Assembly (NCBI RefSeq): GCF_013111185.1
Contig: NZ_WVRE01000014.1
Span: 1 to 40,806, forward strand
Reading direction: 5' to 3'
Source of the DNA: Ruegeria sp. HKCCD7303
Lineage (GTDB): Bacteria > Pseudomonadota > Alphaproteobacteria > Rhodobacterales > Rhodobacteraceae
DNA length: 40,806 bases
In this document: positions 15,088 to 24,124 of the stretch, one piece after another
Layout of the letters: each line of letters opens with the position of its first letter
Position numbering within the stretch: position 1 is the first letter of the stretch
Program-made: the position numbers and the translations under genes
Notes under the pieces: generated by a model
Database searches by the model: none
Told to the model about the DNA's origin: nothing
The model's input: only the letters and a program-made list of their open reading frames with translations

Positions 15088-16599
15088 ATGAAAGACGTTG
15101 TAATGACTGCAGAAACCACACTTTCGAAACTGGACCTGATTGCGGCTGAATTGACCGGCGGTACCTTGCAGGTGACGTCTCCGATCGATGGTCGTGTATT
15201 GGCCGACGTGCATGAGACACCCGCCGCTGAGATGGACGCCATCATAGCCCGCTCGCAAGCTGCGTTCAAAGCCTGGCGCGTGGTGCCCGCACCGCAGCGG
15301 GGCGAGTTGATCCGGCTGCTGGGTGAAGAACTGCGCGCAGCCAAAGACGATCTTGGCGCGCTTGTGAGCTGGGAGGCTGGTAAGATCACCTCCGAAGGTT
15401 TGGGCGAAGTACAAGAGATGATCGATATTTGCGACTTTGCCGTTGGTTTGTCGCGACAGCTTTACGGTCTGACCATCGCATCCGAGCGTCCGGGCCACCG
15501 GATGATGGAAACCTGGCACCCTGCCGGGCCGGTGGGTGTCATCTCGGCCTTCAACTTTCCGGTTGCAGTCTGGTCGTGGAACGCGGCGCTGGCGATTGTT
15601 TGTGGTGATCCGGTGATCTGGAAACCGTCCGAGAAGACACCGCTGACTGCAATGGCATGCCAGAAGATCTTTGAACGCGCTCTGGCTCGTTTTGGCGACG
15701 CCCCTGCCGGTCTGTTGCAGACCGTGATCGGCGGCGCGGCTTTGGGCGAAGCTCTGGTATCAAGCGAAGATGTACCTGTGATTTCGGCAACCGGTTCGAC
15801 GCGTATGGGGCGCGCTGTGGCGCCCATCGTGGCGGCGCGCTTTGGCAAGTGCATTCTGGAACTGGGTGGTAACAACGCGATGATCGTTGGCCCCTCGGCA
15901 GATCTGGAAATGGCCGTGCGCGCCATTGTGTTTTCGGCAGTTGGCACCGCAGGTCAGCGCTGCACAACCTTACGCCGCCTGATCGTTCACAACTCGATCA
16001 AGGACGAATTGGTGGCCCGCCTAAAGAAAGCTTATTCTGGTTTGCCCATCGGCGACCCGATGGCCGAAGGCACGCTGGTTGGGCCTTTGGTGGATGAAGC
16101 CTCGGGCGCAGCCATGACAGCTGCGCTGAAGGCGGCAGAGGCCGAAGGTGGTAAGGTGTTCGGCGGCAACTGTGTGACCGAAGGTGTCCCCGGCGGTGTC
16201 TATATGGAACCTGCGATCGTCGAGATGCCCGGGCAGTCCGATACTGTGAAGACCGAAACATTTGCGCCTATCCTTTATGTCTTGGGCTATGAGGATTTCA
16301 ACGAGGCCATCGAACTGCAAAACGATGTGCCGCAGGGGCTGTCTTCTTGCGTGTTCACCCTGAATATGCGCGAGGCCGAGCAGTTCCTGACCGCGGCCGG
16401 ATCCGATTGCGGCATCGCCAACGTCAATATCGGGCCATCAGGGGCCGAAATCGGCGGGGCATTTGGCGGTGAAAAGGAAACCGGGGGCGGACGTGAAAGC
16501 GGTTCGGACGCGTGGAAAGCGTATATGCGCCGTCAAACGAATACCGTGAACTACTCAGCGGAACTGCCGCTTGCGCAGGGTGTAAAGTTCGACATCTAA
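15088..16599 (+). CDS. Alpha-aminoadipate semialdehyde dehydrogenase (ALDH7-type)
   Basis: A 503-aa NAD-dependent aldehyde dehydrogenase. The catalytic residues are in place: N156 (SAFNFPVA), E258 (ILELGGNN) and the nucleophile C292 (GTAGQRCTTLRR). The C-terminal stretch GGGRESGSDAWKAYMRRQT followed by NTVNYS is characteristic of the ALDH7 / antiquitin group, which oxidises alpha-aminoadipate semialdehyde (in equilibrium with piperideine-6-carboxylate) to 2-aminoadipate. The start is the ATG at 15088; an in-frame ATG at 15103 is possible. It is followed by a good terminator, so this two-gene unit is separate from the second half of the cluster. Confidence 0.93.
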   Translation: MKDVVMTAETTLSKLDLIAAELTGGTLQVTSPIDGRVLADVHETPAAEMDAIIARSQAAFKAWRVVPAPQRGELIRLLGEELRAAKDDLGALVSWEAGKITSEGLGEVQEMIDICDFAVGLSRQLYGLTIASERPGHRMMETWHPAGPVGVISAFNFPVAVWSWNAALAIVCGDPVIWKPSEKTPLTAMACQKIFERALARFGDAPAGLLQTVIGGAALGEALVSSEDVPVISATGSTRMGRAVAPIVAARFGKCILELGGNNAMIVGPSADLEMAVRAIVFSAVGTAGQRCTTLRRLIVHNSIKDELVARLKKAYSGLPIGDPMAEGTLVGPLVDEASGAAMTAALKAAEAEGGKVFGGNCVTEGVPGGVYMEPAIVEMPGQSDTVKTETFAPILYVLGYEDFNEAIELQNDVPQGLSSCVFTLNMREAEQFLTAAGSDCGIANVNIGPSGAEIGGAFGGEKETGGGRESGSDAWKAYMRRQTNTVNYSAELPLAQGVKFDI

Positions 16600-16645
16600 G
16601 GCCCGCGCTGTTCGTAAAAGAGTAGCCTCTCAAGCAAACAAGAAC

Positions 16646-16684
16646 TGGCCGCATCGGGTAGGAAGACCCCGGCGCGGCCATTTT
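16646..16684 (+). terminator. Terminator after the ALDH7 gene
   Basis: TGGCCGC pairs with GCGGCCA (16646-16652 with 16674-16680), with a smaller inner pairing GGG/CCC, followed by TTTT. It lies 47 bases past the stop and between convergent genes. Confidence 0.65.
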
Positions 16685-16695
16685 GATCCATTCAG

Positions 16696-17601
16696 CTAGC
16701 CAGCTGATCGCCGGTGCTTTGACTGCTTTATCAACCAATCCGAAAAGACCTGAACAGCTTCGTTTTTTTGCCCGGTTGGGAAAGCCACGTAATACGCGCT
16801 GCCTGACACATTCGCGACCTGACCAATCTCGACTAGGGCTCCCGAGGCCAACTCGGCCTCGATCAGATAAGACGGCAGGATCGCAGCCCCCAACCCGGCA
16901 ACGGCCCCCTCGATCAGCATCGAAAACTGATCAAAGCGCATCCCAGGAAACACAGCGCGCGCACCCAATCCCAGGCTGTCATGATAGTCTGACCATTGCT
17001 CGGACCGTGAGGTGAGATGCAATAGCGGCAGATCGAACACATCTTGTTTTTCGTCAAGCCCAGCGCTGCCCACCAGTGCAGGCGCAGCCGTGACCACCAG
17101 ATGCTCCGGGAACAGCTTGCGCAGCGCGGCACCCGGCCAGTCATCATGGCCAAAGTGGATGGCAACGTCCACGCGCCGCTCTTCCAAACTAAACGGCGTC
17201 GTATAGGAGTGAAGGTCCAGTACGATCTCTGGATGTGACGCTTTGAAATCGGCCAGGCGGGGCACCAGCCATCGCGTCGCGAAGGTGGGCAACACTGCCA
17301 TGGTTAAAAGGGTGGCGCCGTCCCCAGCGGCAATGGCACGGTTGATTGTACCGCTCAGTCGTTCAAGATCGCCGGCCAGTTCCTCGCGCAAAGCGCGCCC
17401 TGCTTTTGACAGCCGAACGGCCCGCCCAACGCGGCGAAACAGCGTAACACCTATTGCCGCCTCCAACTCGCGCACCTGACGACTGACCGCGCCCTGCGTA
17501 ACGCCCAGTTCCTCTGCCGCCATGGTATAGCTTTCGTGACGCGCTGCGGCTTCAAAACTGCGCATCAGGGCAAGAGACGGAAGAGCGTTGATCCTGGGCA
17601 T
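16696..17601 (-). CDS. LysR-family transcriptional regulator (GcvA-like)
   Basis: A 301-aa LysR-type regulator starting MPRINALPSLALMRSFEAAA. The winged HTH spans about 8-66 (YTMAAEELGVTQGAVSRQVR), then a linker helix and an effector-binding domain (about 90-295). The ATG at 17601 has GGA upstream; an ATG at 17610 would add three residues. It is divergent from the aminotransferase gene, with 98 bases between starts, the usual layout for a LysR protein controlling its neighbour. The effector is probably lysine or a catabolic intermediate (inference). It is convergent with ALDH7. Confidence 0.93.
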   Translation of the reverse strand: MPRINALPSLALMRSFEAAARHESYTMAAEELGVTQGAVSRQVRELEAAIGVTLFRRVGRAVRLSKAGRALREELAGDLERLSGTINRAIAAGDGATLLTMAVLPTFATRWLVPRLADFKASHPEIVLDLHSYTTPFSLEERRVDVAIHFGHDDWPGAALRKLFPEHLVVTAAPALVGSAGLDEKQDVFDLPLLHLTSRSEQWSDYHDSLGLGARAVFPGMRFDQFSMLIEGAVAGLGAAILPSYLIEAELASGALVEIGQVANVSGSAYYVAFPTGQKNEAVQVFSDWLIKQSKHRRSAG

Positions 17602-17699
17602 GACATCCATGAGCTTTAGTCACAGAAAAGATACCTATTGAGGTGTTTTTCTCAAGTAATTTAGGCATTAGTTTCATGCTGAATTTCAAAGGAAATGAC

Positions 17700-18872
17700 A
17701 TGTTGTTCCAACGTGCAGAGCGGCTAAACGGGATCGAACTCTCTGAGATCGTGCAGATTTCCGAGGCTGCTGCCCGTTTACGCGCGGATGGCCGCGATAT
17801 TGTGGCGCTGTCAACGGGTGAGCCGGATTTGCCCACGCCGCCACATGTGGTCGAGGCGGCCCACGCCGCGGCGCAAGAAGGTAAGACAAAATACCCACCA
17901 ACCGCAGGTATCCCCGATCTGCGCACCGAGATCGCTCGTCAGGCAGGGGTCGAGATGGCGCAAGTCATCGTGTCGACCGGGGCAAAACAGGTGATCGCAA
18001 ACGCAATGCTATCCAGCCTGAACCCCGGCGACGAGGTGATCATGCCCGCGCCCTATTGGACCAGCTATTCCGATATTGTTCGCATGGCGGGAGGAACGCC
18101 GATTGTCCTGCCTTGCCCGATGGAACAGGGCTTCAAGCTGCTGCCCGAACAGCTTGAGGCCGCGATCACGCCCCGTACCCGCTGGCTGATGCTCAACACA
18201 CCGTCGAACCCGTCCGGGGCCATCTACACGAAGGATGAGATCGCCAGCTTGGCTACCGTTTTGGCGCAGCACCCGCATGTCTGGGTTCTGGCGGATGAGA
18301 TTTATCAACACCTCAGCTTTGTTCAGTTCACCTCGGTAGCCGAAGCCGCACCAGAACTTGTCGGGCGCATGTTGATCGTCAATGGCGTGGCCAAAGCCTG
18401 GTCCATGACCGGTTGGCGCATCGGTTGGGGGATTGGACCCGCCGATCTGATCAAGGCGATGGTGGCGGTGCAAGGTCAGGTGACCTCGGGCGCGTGTTCG
18501 ATTTCACAATGGGCCTCTTTGGCGGCTATCACTTGTGACCCAAGCTTGCTGGAAGAACGCCGCGACCTGTTCGCCCAACGCCGTGATCTTGTGGTTGCCG
18601 GGCTGAACGCAGTTCCTGGGCTGCGTTGTGACGCGCCTGATGGGGCCTTTTATGCCTTCCCCTCATGCGCGGAATTGCTTGCAGATCACGGCGGACCCTT
18701 CAAGAATGATGCGGACTTTTGCGGCTGGGTGCTGGAAGAAGCCGGTGTCGCCCTTGTCCCCGGTCGTGCTTTTGGCTTGCCCGGACATTTCCGCCTGAGC
18801 TTCGCTTACGCCCAAGATACAATAGCAGCTGGCCTTGAACGCCTTAAATCGGCTGTAGAAAGGAAACTCTGA
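17700..18872 (+). CDS. PLP-dependent aminotransferase, class I/II
   Basis: A 390-aa fold-type I aminotransferase of the aspartate aminotransferase Ib kind. Visible residues are NTPSNPSGA (about 166-174), D199 and Y202 (LADEIYQHL), the PLP lysine K232 ([16 protein letters not shown]) and a C-terminal arginine in HFRLSFA. In this cluster it most likely converts 2-aminoadipate to 2-oxoadipate with 2-oxoglutarate (inference from neighbours). I chose the ATG at 17700 because AAGGAAA lies seven bases upstream; longer starts at 17643 and 17676 lack this. Its stop overlaps the next start as TGATG, so it is coupled to the glutaryl-CoA dehydrogenase gene. Confidence 0.9.
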   Translation: MLFQRAERLNGIELSEIVQISEAAARLRADGRDIVALSTGEPDLPTPPHVVEAAHAAAQEGKTKYPPTAGIPDLRTEIARQAGVEMAQVIVSTGAKQVIANAMLSSLNPGDEVIMPAPYWTSYSDIVRMAGGTPIVLPCPMEQGFKLLPEQLEAAITPRTRWLMLNTPSNPSGAIYTKDEIASLATVLAQHPHVWVLADEIYQHLSFVQFTSVAEAAPELVGRMLIVNGVAKAWSMTGWRIGWGIGPADLIKAMVAVQGQVTSGACSISQWASLAAITCDPSLLEERRDLFAQRRDLVVAGLNAVPGLRCDAPDGAFYAFPSCAELLADHGGPFKNDADFCGWVLEEAGVALVPGRAFGLPGHFRLSFAYAQDTIAAGLERLKSAVERKL

Positions 18873-20074
18873 TGAAACCACAATCCCGTCCGCAGCTTGG
18901 CCCCTTCACCTGGGAAGACCCGTTCCTGCTGGAAGACCAACTGGCCGAAGACGAACGCATGGTGCGCGATGCCGCGCGTGCCTATGCGCAGGACAAACTG
19001 CTGCCACGCGTGACCGAAGCCTTTGCCAAAGAAGAAACCGACCCTGGCATATTCCGGGAAATGGGTGAGATGGGCCTACTGGGGACCACCATCCCCGAGG
19101 AGTTCGGCGGCATCGGGTCCAGCTATGTGACTTATGGCCTTGTGGCGCGTGAAGTTGAGCGTGTCGACAGCGGTTACCGCTCGATGATGTCGGTCCAGTC
19201 CAGCCTGGTGATGTATCCGATCTATGCCTACGGCACCGACGAGCAGCGTCAGAAATACCTACCGAAACTGGCCAGTGGTGAGTTCATTGGCTGTTTTGGC
19301 CTGACCGAACCCGACGCAGGTTCAGACCCTGGCGGGATGAAGACCGTCGCCAAAAAAACCGAAGGCGGGTATGTGTTGAATGGTTCGAAAATGTGGATCT
19401 CGAACGCGCCGATTGCGGATGTGTTTGTGGTCTGGGCCAAGTCCGAGGCACATGACGGCAAGATCAAAGGCTTTGTTCTGGACAAGGGCATGGCCGGGCT
19501 GTCCGCGCCCAAGATCGAAGGCAAACTGTCGCTGCGCGCCTCGATCACTGGTGAGATCGTGATGAACAATGTTGAGGTCGCAGAAGACGCACTGTTACCC
19601 AATGTCGAGGGCCTCAAAGGTCCGTTCGGCTGTCTGAACCGCGCGCGGTATGGGATTGCCTGGGGCACCATGGGTGCGGCCGAAGCTTGCTGGCACGCCG
19701 CCCATCAATACGGGATGGATCGCAAGCAATTCGGGCGACCTTTGGCGCAAACCCAGTTGTTCCAGTTGAAACTTGCCAACATGCAGACCGAGATTGCCCT
19801 TGGCCTGCAGGCCGCCCTTCGCGTGGGTCGCCTGATGGACGAAGCCCGCGCCGCGCCCGAAATGATCAGCCTGATCAAGCGCAACAATTGCGGTAAAGCA
19901 CTTGAGATCGCGCGCCACGCCCGTGACATGCATGGCGGCAACGGTATCAGTCAGGATTTTCACGTTATCCGGCACATGGTGAATCTGGAAACGGTGAACA
20001 CCTATGAAGGCACACACGACGTACACGCGCTGATTTTGGGGCGCGCGCAAACGGGCCTGCAAGCCTTCGCCTAA
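18872..20074 (+). CDS. gcdH: Glutaryl-CoA dehydrogenase
   Basis: A 400-aa FAD acyl-CoA dehydrogenase. Family marks are [35 protein letters not shown], a flavin-binding [20 protein letters not shown] and the C-terminal MHGGNGIS...[18 protein letters not shown], with the catalytic base near E379. The [20 protein letters not shown] ending is typical of glutaryl-CoA dehydrogenases, which oxidise and decarboxylate glutaryl-CoA to crotonyl-CoA. It is coupled to the aminotransferase and followed by the E1 gene, which supports a route from lysine through 2-oxoadipate. Electrons would go to ETF. Confidence 0.93.
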   Translation: MKPQSRPQLGPFTWEDPFLLEDQLAEDERMVRDAARAYAQDKLLPRVTEAFAKEETDPGIFREMGEMGLLGTTIPEEFGGIGSSYVTYGLVAREVERVDSGYRSMMSVQSSLVMYPIYAYGTDEQRQKYLPKLASGEFIGCFGLTEPDAGSDPGGMKTVAKKTEGGYVLNGSKMWISNAPIADVFVVWAKSEAHDGKIKGFVLDKGMAGLSAPKIEGKLSLRASITGEIVMNNVEVAEDALLPNVEGLKGPFGCLNRARYGIAWGTMGAAEACWHAAHQYGMDRKQFGRPLAQTQLFQLKLANMQTEIALGLQAALRVGRLMDEARAAPEMISLIKRNNCGKALEIARHARDMHGGNGISQDFHVIRHMVNLETVNTYEGTHDVHALILGRAQTGLQAFA

Positions 20075-20085
20075 GGACAGTCAAC

Positions 20086-22275
20086 ATGGATCGCGCAGCC
20101 ATTGTGCACGAAAACTTCCTGCGTCGCGTGGCGGCGCAGGATTTCCCCGCAGGTAACGCCCCTGCTGGCCCTTTGACCCAGACCGAGGCCGTGGGGCTGT
20201 ATCGCGCACAATGCCTCAGCCGAGCGCTGGATCGGCAAAGCCGCGCGATGCAGAAAGCCGGTCAGGGGTTTTATACCATTGGGTCTTCCGGCCACGAAGG
20301 CATGGCAGCTGTCGCCGCCGCCCTGCGCCCGACCGATCCCGCCTTTCTGCATTATCGCGATGCTGCCTTTCAGATCGCCCGCTCTGATCAGGTGCCGGGG
20401 CAAAGCCCAACCTGGGATATTCTACTGTCTTTTGCTTCGTCTTCTGAAGACCCGATCAGCGGTGGGCGGCATAAAGTATTGGGGTCCAAGGCACTGTGCA
20501 TTCCGCCGCAGACCTCAACCATTGCCAGCCACCTACCCAAAGCGGTGGGCGCGGCATATGCCATTGGCGCGGCTCGCCGCCACCGCCCAGAACATGCTGA
20601 CATGCCGGATGATGCGATTGTCTATTGTTCCTTTGGCGATGCCTCGGCCAACCATTCAACCTCGCAAGGGGCGTTCAACACCGCGCAATGGACGTCTTAC
20701 CAATCTGTGCCTCTGCCATTGCTGTTTTGCTGTGAAGACAATGGTATTGGTATTTCGACCAAAACACCGCAGGGTTGGATCGCAGCGACCTTCCAAAATC
20801 GGCCGGGGCTGAAATACTTCAGCTGCAACGGGCTTGATCTGTTCGACACATTCCGAGTCGCGCAAGAGGCGGCCGACTACGTGCGCCGCCGCCGCAAACC
20901 CGCCTTCCTGCATGTACGCACGGTGCGCCTTTACGGTCATGCCGGGGCGGACATGCCGACAACCTATCTGCCGAAGTCGGAAGTCGAGGCAGAAGAGGCC
21001 AACGATCCCCTGCTGCATTCTGCCCGACTGCTGGAACAATCCGGGGCTATGCAGCCCGAGGACGCCTTGGGCATCTATACCGATACCTGCGCACGTGTCG
21101 CCCGTGTCGCAGACAAAGCCGTAACCCGCCCGCGCTTGAAAACAGCAAGTGACGTGATGGCCAGCCTGATCCCACCTGCGCGCCCCTGTGCACCGACCAA
21201 TGGCCCAAGCCCAGAGCACAGAGCCGAAATCTTCGGCAGCGATCTAAAGGCGCAATCCGAGCCTCAGATCATGTCGCGCCTGATCAATTGGACCCTAACC
21301 GACCTGATGCTCGAACACGATGAGATCGTGATGATGGGCGAAGACGTCGGACGCAAAGGCGGCGTCTATGGTGTGACGCAAAAATTGCAGGCGCGCTTTG
21401 GCCCTGATCGGATGATCGACACTTTGCTGGACGAACAATCGATCCTGGGTCTGGCCATCGGCATGGCACAAAATGGCTTTGTTCCGATGCCGGAAATCCA
21501 ATTCCTAGCCTATCTGCACAATGCCGAAGACCAACTGCGTGGCGAGGCGGCCACCCTTTCCTTCTTCTCGAACGGGCAATACACCAACCCGATGGTCGTG
21601 CGCATCGCCGGGCTGGGATACCAGAAAGGCTTTGGCGGGCATTTCCATAACGATAACTCGGTCGCCGTTTTGCGCGACATTCCGGGCCTGATCCTGGCCT
21701 GCCCGTCAAATGGTGCAGATGCCGCGCGGATGCTGCGGGAATGTGTCCGACTGGCGCGCGAAGAACAACGGCTCGTTGTCTTCCTTGAGCCCATCGCGCT
21801 CTATCCGATGCGCGATCTGCATGAAGCGGGCGATGGTGGGTGGATGCAAACCTATCCCGCCCCTTCCGAGCGCATAGAGTTAGGGGAGGTCGGCGTAGAA
21901 GGTGACGGGGACGATCTGGCCATCGTGACTTTTGGCAATGGCGTCTATCTCAGCCACCAAGCGCAAAAGGCTTTGCAGGCGGATGGAATCAAAACCCGGA
22001 TCATCGACCTGAGGTGGCTGTCGCCACTGCCGAAGGATGCGCTGACCCAAGCCGTAGCCGGGGCCAAACGTATCCTGATCGTTGACGAAACCCGACACCA
22101 CGGCGGTGTGGCCGAGGGCCTGATGGCGCATTTTCATGAAACCGCAAATGTGCCATTGGCCCGCATCACGGCCGAAGACAGCTTCATCGCAACCGGCCCG
22201 GCCTATGCCGCCACAATGCCGTCAAAAGACAGCATCGAGGCTGCAGCGCGGCGCCTGATGGAGACCGAGGTATGA
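20086..22275 (+). CDS. Fused alpha/beta 2-oxoacid dehydrogenase E1
   Basis: A 729-aa single-chain E1 of the branched-chain / pyruvate dehydrogenase type. Residues about 20-345 are the E1-alpha part, with the thiamine diphosphate motif SFGDASANHSTSQGAF and LLFCCEDNGIGI. Residues about 385-729 are the E1-beta part (MMGEDVGRKGGVYGVTQKL, DTLLDEQSILGLAIGMA, GFGGHFHNDNS). Such enzymes decarboxylate 2-oxoacids and pass the acyl group to an E2 lipoyl carrier. Its place between glutaryl-CoA dehydrogenase and a FabD-like gene suggests 2-oxoadipate to glutaryl-CoA (inference). No E2 or E3 gene is present in the window, so it must borrow them. The spacing of 11 bases and AAGGACAG before the ATG fit co-transcription. 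Confidence 0.88.
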   Translation: MDRAAIVHENFLRRVAAQDFPAGNAPAGPLTQTEAVGLYRAQCLSRALDRQSRAMQKAGQGFYTIGSSGHEGMAAVAAALRPTDPAFLHYRDAAFQIARSDQVPGQSPTWDILLSFASSSEDPISGGRHKVLGSKALCIPPQTSTIASHLPKAVGAAYAIGAARRHRPEHADMPDDAIVYCSFGDASANHSTSQGAFNTAQWTSYQSVPLPLLFCCEDNGIGISTKTPQGWIAATFQNRPGLKYFSCNGLDLFDTFRVAQEAADYVRRRRKPAFLHVRTVRLYGHAGADMPTTYLPKSEVEAEEANDPLLHSARLLEQSGAMQPEDALGIYTDTCARVARVADKAVTRPRLKTASDVMASLIPPARPCAPTNGPSPEHRAEIFGSDLKAQSEPQIMSRLINWTLTDLMLEHDEIVMMGEDVGRKGGVYGVTQKLQARFGPDRMIDTLLDEQSILGLAIGMAQNGFVPMPEIQFLAYLHNAEDQLRGEAATLSFFSNGQYTNPMVVRIAGLGYQKGFGGHFHNDNSVAVLRDIPGLILACPSNGADAARMLRECVRLAREEQRLVVFLEPIALYPMRDLHEAGDGGWMQTYPAPSERIELGEVGVEGDGDDLAIVTFGNGVYLSHQAQKALQADGIKTRIIDLRWLSPLPKDALTQAVAGAKRILIVDETRHHGGVAEGLMAHFHETANVPLARITAEDSFIATGPAYAATMPSKDSIEAAARRLMETEV

Positions 22276-23309
22276 GCCAAGAAAAACAGACCGCCGTTGT
22301 CATATGCCCCGGTCGGGGCACGTATAACAAACCCGAACTGGGGGTGTTGGGGCGGCAATTCTCGGACAAGGCTTTGTTGGCGCGGTTCGACCAGATGCGC
22401 AGCGCACAGGGACAGGAAACTCTGACTGAGTTGGACGGTGCAGCGCGGTATTCAGTTGCGAAACATACGCGCGGCGATAACGCCTCGGCCCTGATCTATG
22501 CTGCGACGCTGGGCGATTTCCGTGCCATTGACCGCAACAAGATCGACGTGGTGGCGGTGACGGGTAACTCGATGGGTTGGTATTCGGCCCTGGCCTGCGC
22601 GGATGCGCTAACCGCCGAAGGTGGGTTCGAGGTTGTCAACACAATGGGCACGCTGATGCAGGACAACATGATTGGCGGGCAACTGGTTTATCCATTTCTG
22701 AACGCGGATTGGCACCCGGATCCAGCCCGCAAGGCCGAGCTGATGGCTCTGATCGACCGGATCGACGGCACGAGCGCAACGCTGACTCTGTCGATTGATC
22801 TGGGAGGAATGTTGGTTCTGGCCGGGGATGAAGCCGGGCTTGCTGCGTTCGAACAAGCCGTACCGGTGGTGCAGGAGCGCTTCCCTTTGCGCCTCGCCAA
22901 CCATGCGGGCTTTCATTCACACCTTCAAGCCCCCGTCGCCGCACAGGGGCGCGCGCGACTAGGTGTAGATCTTTTCCACCAACCCGGTCTTCCGATGATC
23001 GACGGGCGCGGCCATATCTGGTGGCCCGGAGCTTGTGACACGCACGCGCTGTGGGACTACACATTGGGTCATCAGGTCACGGAAACCTACGACTTTACCC
23101 ATGCGATTGCGCAGGCCGCTCGAGAGTTCGCGCCGGATCTGTTCATCGTCACCGGCCCCGGCACCACGTTGGGCGGGGCTGTGGCGCAATCCCTAATCCT
23201 CAGCAATTGGGACGGGCTGGGTGACAAGGCCGCCTTCCAAAGCGTACAACGCACCGCACCATTTCTGGTTTCAATGGGGATGGATGATCAAAGAGCACAA
23301 GTCACCTAG
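22272..23309 (+). CDS. FabD-like acyltransferase with altered active-site motif
   Basis: A 345-aa protein of the ACP S-malonyltransferase fold. The nucleophile elbow is GNSMGWYSAL with S100 (usual GHSLGEYSAL), and the catalytic histidine is H215 in HAGFHSHL. The arginine that binds the malonyl carboxylate in FabD (motif RGxxMQ) appears to be replaced: the matching stretch is NTMGTLMQ. This suggests a different acyl group. It overlaps the E1 gene by four bases (ATGA) and ends the lysine operon. A role in moving a glutaryl or other acyl group is possible but unproven. The housekeeping fabD is not expected here. Confidence 0.8.
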   Translation: MSQEKQTAVVICPGRGTYNKPELGVLGRQFSDKALLARFDQMRSAQGQETLTELDGAARYSVAKHTRGDNASALIYAATLGDFRAIDRNKIDVVAVTGNSMGWYSALACADALTAEGGFEVVNTMGTLMQDNMIGGQLVYPFLNADWHPDPARKAELMALIDRIDGTSATLTLSIDLGGMLVLAGDEAGLAAFEQAVPVVQERFPLRLANHAGFHSHLQAPVAAQGRARLGVDLFHQPGLPMIDGRGHIWWPGACDTHALWDYTLGHQVTETYDFTHAIAQAAREFAPDLFIVTGPGTTLGGAVAQSLILSNWDGLGDKAAFQSVQRTAPFLVSMGMDDQRAQVT

Positions 23310-23356
23310 CCTTGCCCTCTTTTTTGGTTTCTGCCTTTGGCTGGCGGGAAATACCG

Positions 23357-24100
23357 CTACAGGTTGACGAGTTTGTGCTGACCGTCAGACCCCAGAAAGC
23401 TTGTTTGGCCGGACCCAAACGCCGCCTGAAAGGCTTTGTCCGTCTTGGCCCATTCCAGCAGCGCCTTGGCCTCTTTCAGCGCGTCAGGTCCTGTTGGCGC
23501 AGCAGAGATGGCCGCCAGGATTTGTCGCAGTTTTGAGTTTTTGTCCGCGACGCTTGCCCCGACCTCAAGCACAAGGCCAACAACCGGTGGCGGGGTATAC
23601 ACATAGTCCGCATCGGATTGCGCCGCGATACGGGCCTGCAGGGCCGGAACGATGTCGACTGTGTCATGGACATAGGTCCAACTGGTGGACAGCCCCTCGA
23701 TCATGGGATTGTCGGTCCCGGCCAGCATTGTGATCGGTGTGGTTTTGTAGATCACGATCGGTTTGCCGGCCGCATAGGCAATAGAGGATTCAACCAGACT
23801 GCCCCCGTCAGGCACACGCCCATCCATGTTGAAAACCAAACATGTACACCGACCGATCAACTGATAGATATCCAGCGAATAAGTGACTTTGCGCACGATC
23901 GAGAGCGCGATTTGCCCTTCTTGCGATGAAATCTGGGGATCAAGAAGCAAAGCCATCAGCTTGCCAACTTCAAGCCCGTCCCTCTGCGGCAGATAGGTTG
24001 TGAACCCACCGGCCTCAAGCACGGCGGCAATGTTCTGCTGCTCCCAAAGATCCCCGACGCTGAACATCGGCCCCGAGCAATAAACGATCTGTTCTGACAT
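23357..24100 (-). CDS. Nucleoside 2-deoxyribosyltransferase-like protein
   Basis: A 247-aa protein. The N-terminal domain (about 1-150) matches the nucleoside 2-deoxyribosyltransferase fold (PF05014): YCSGPMFSVGDLWEQQN, YLPQRDG (about 37-42), and the catalytic stretch FNMDGRVPDGGSLVESS with D98 and E104, then YAAGKPIVIYK. The C-terminal 90 residues are helical. Family members cleave or exchange the base of deoxynucleosides and nucleotides, and such folds are used as effectors in some nucleotide-based conflict systems. I prefer the ATG at 24100 with GGAG upstream. It follows the cyclase gene by 24 bases on the same strand, so they form an operon. Convergent with the lysine operon. Confidence 0.82.
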   Translation of the reverse strand: MSEQIVYCSGPMFSVGDLWEQQNIAAVLEAGGFTTYLPQRDGLEVGKLMALLLDPQISSQEGQIALSIVRKVTYSLDIYQLIGRCTCLVFNMDGRVPDGGSLVESSIAYAAGKPIVIYKTTPITMLAGTDNPMIEGLSTSWTYVHDTVDIVPALQARIAAQSDADYVYTPPPVVGLVLEVGASVADKNSKLRQILAAISAAPTGPDALKEAKALLEWAKTDKAFQAAFGSGQTSFLGSDGQHKLVNL

Positions 24101-24124
24101 TTGAAAAAGCTCCACAAATAAACT

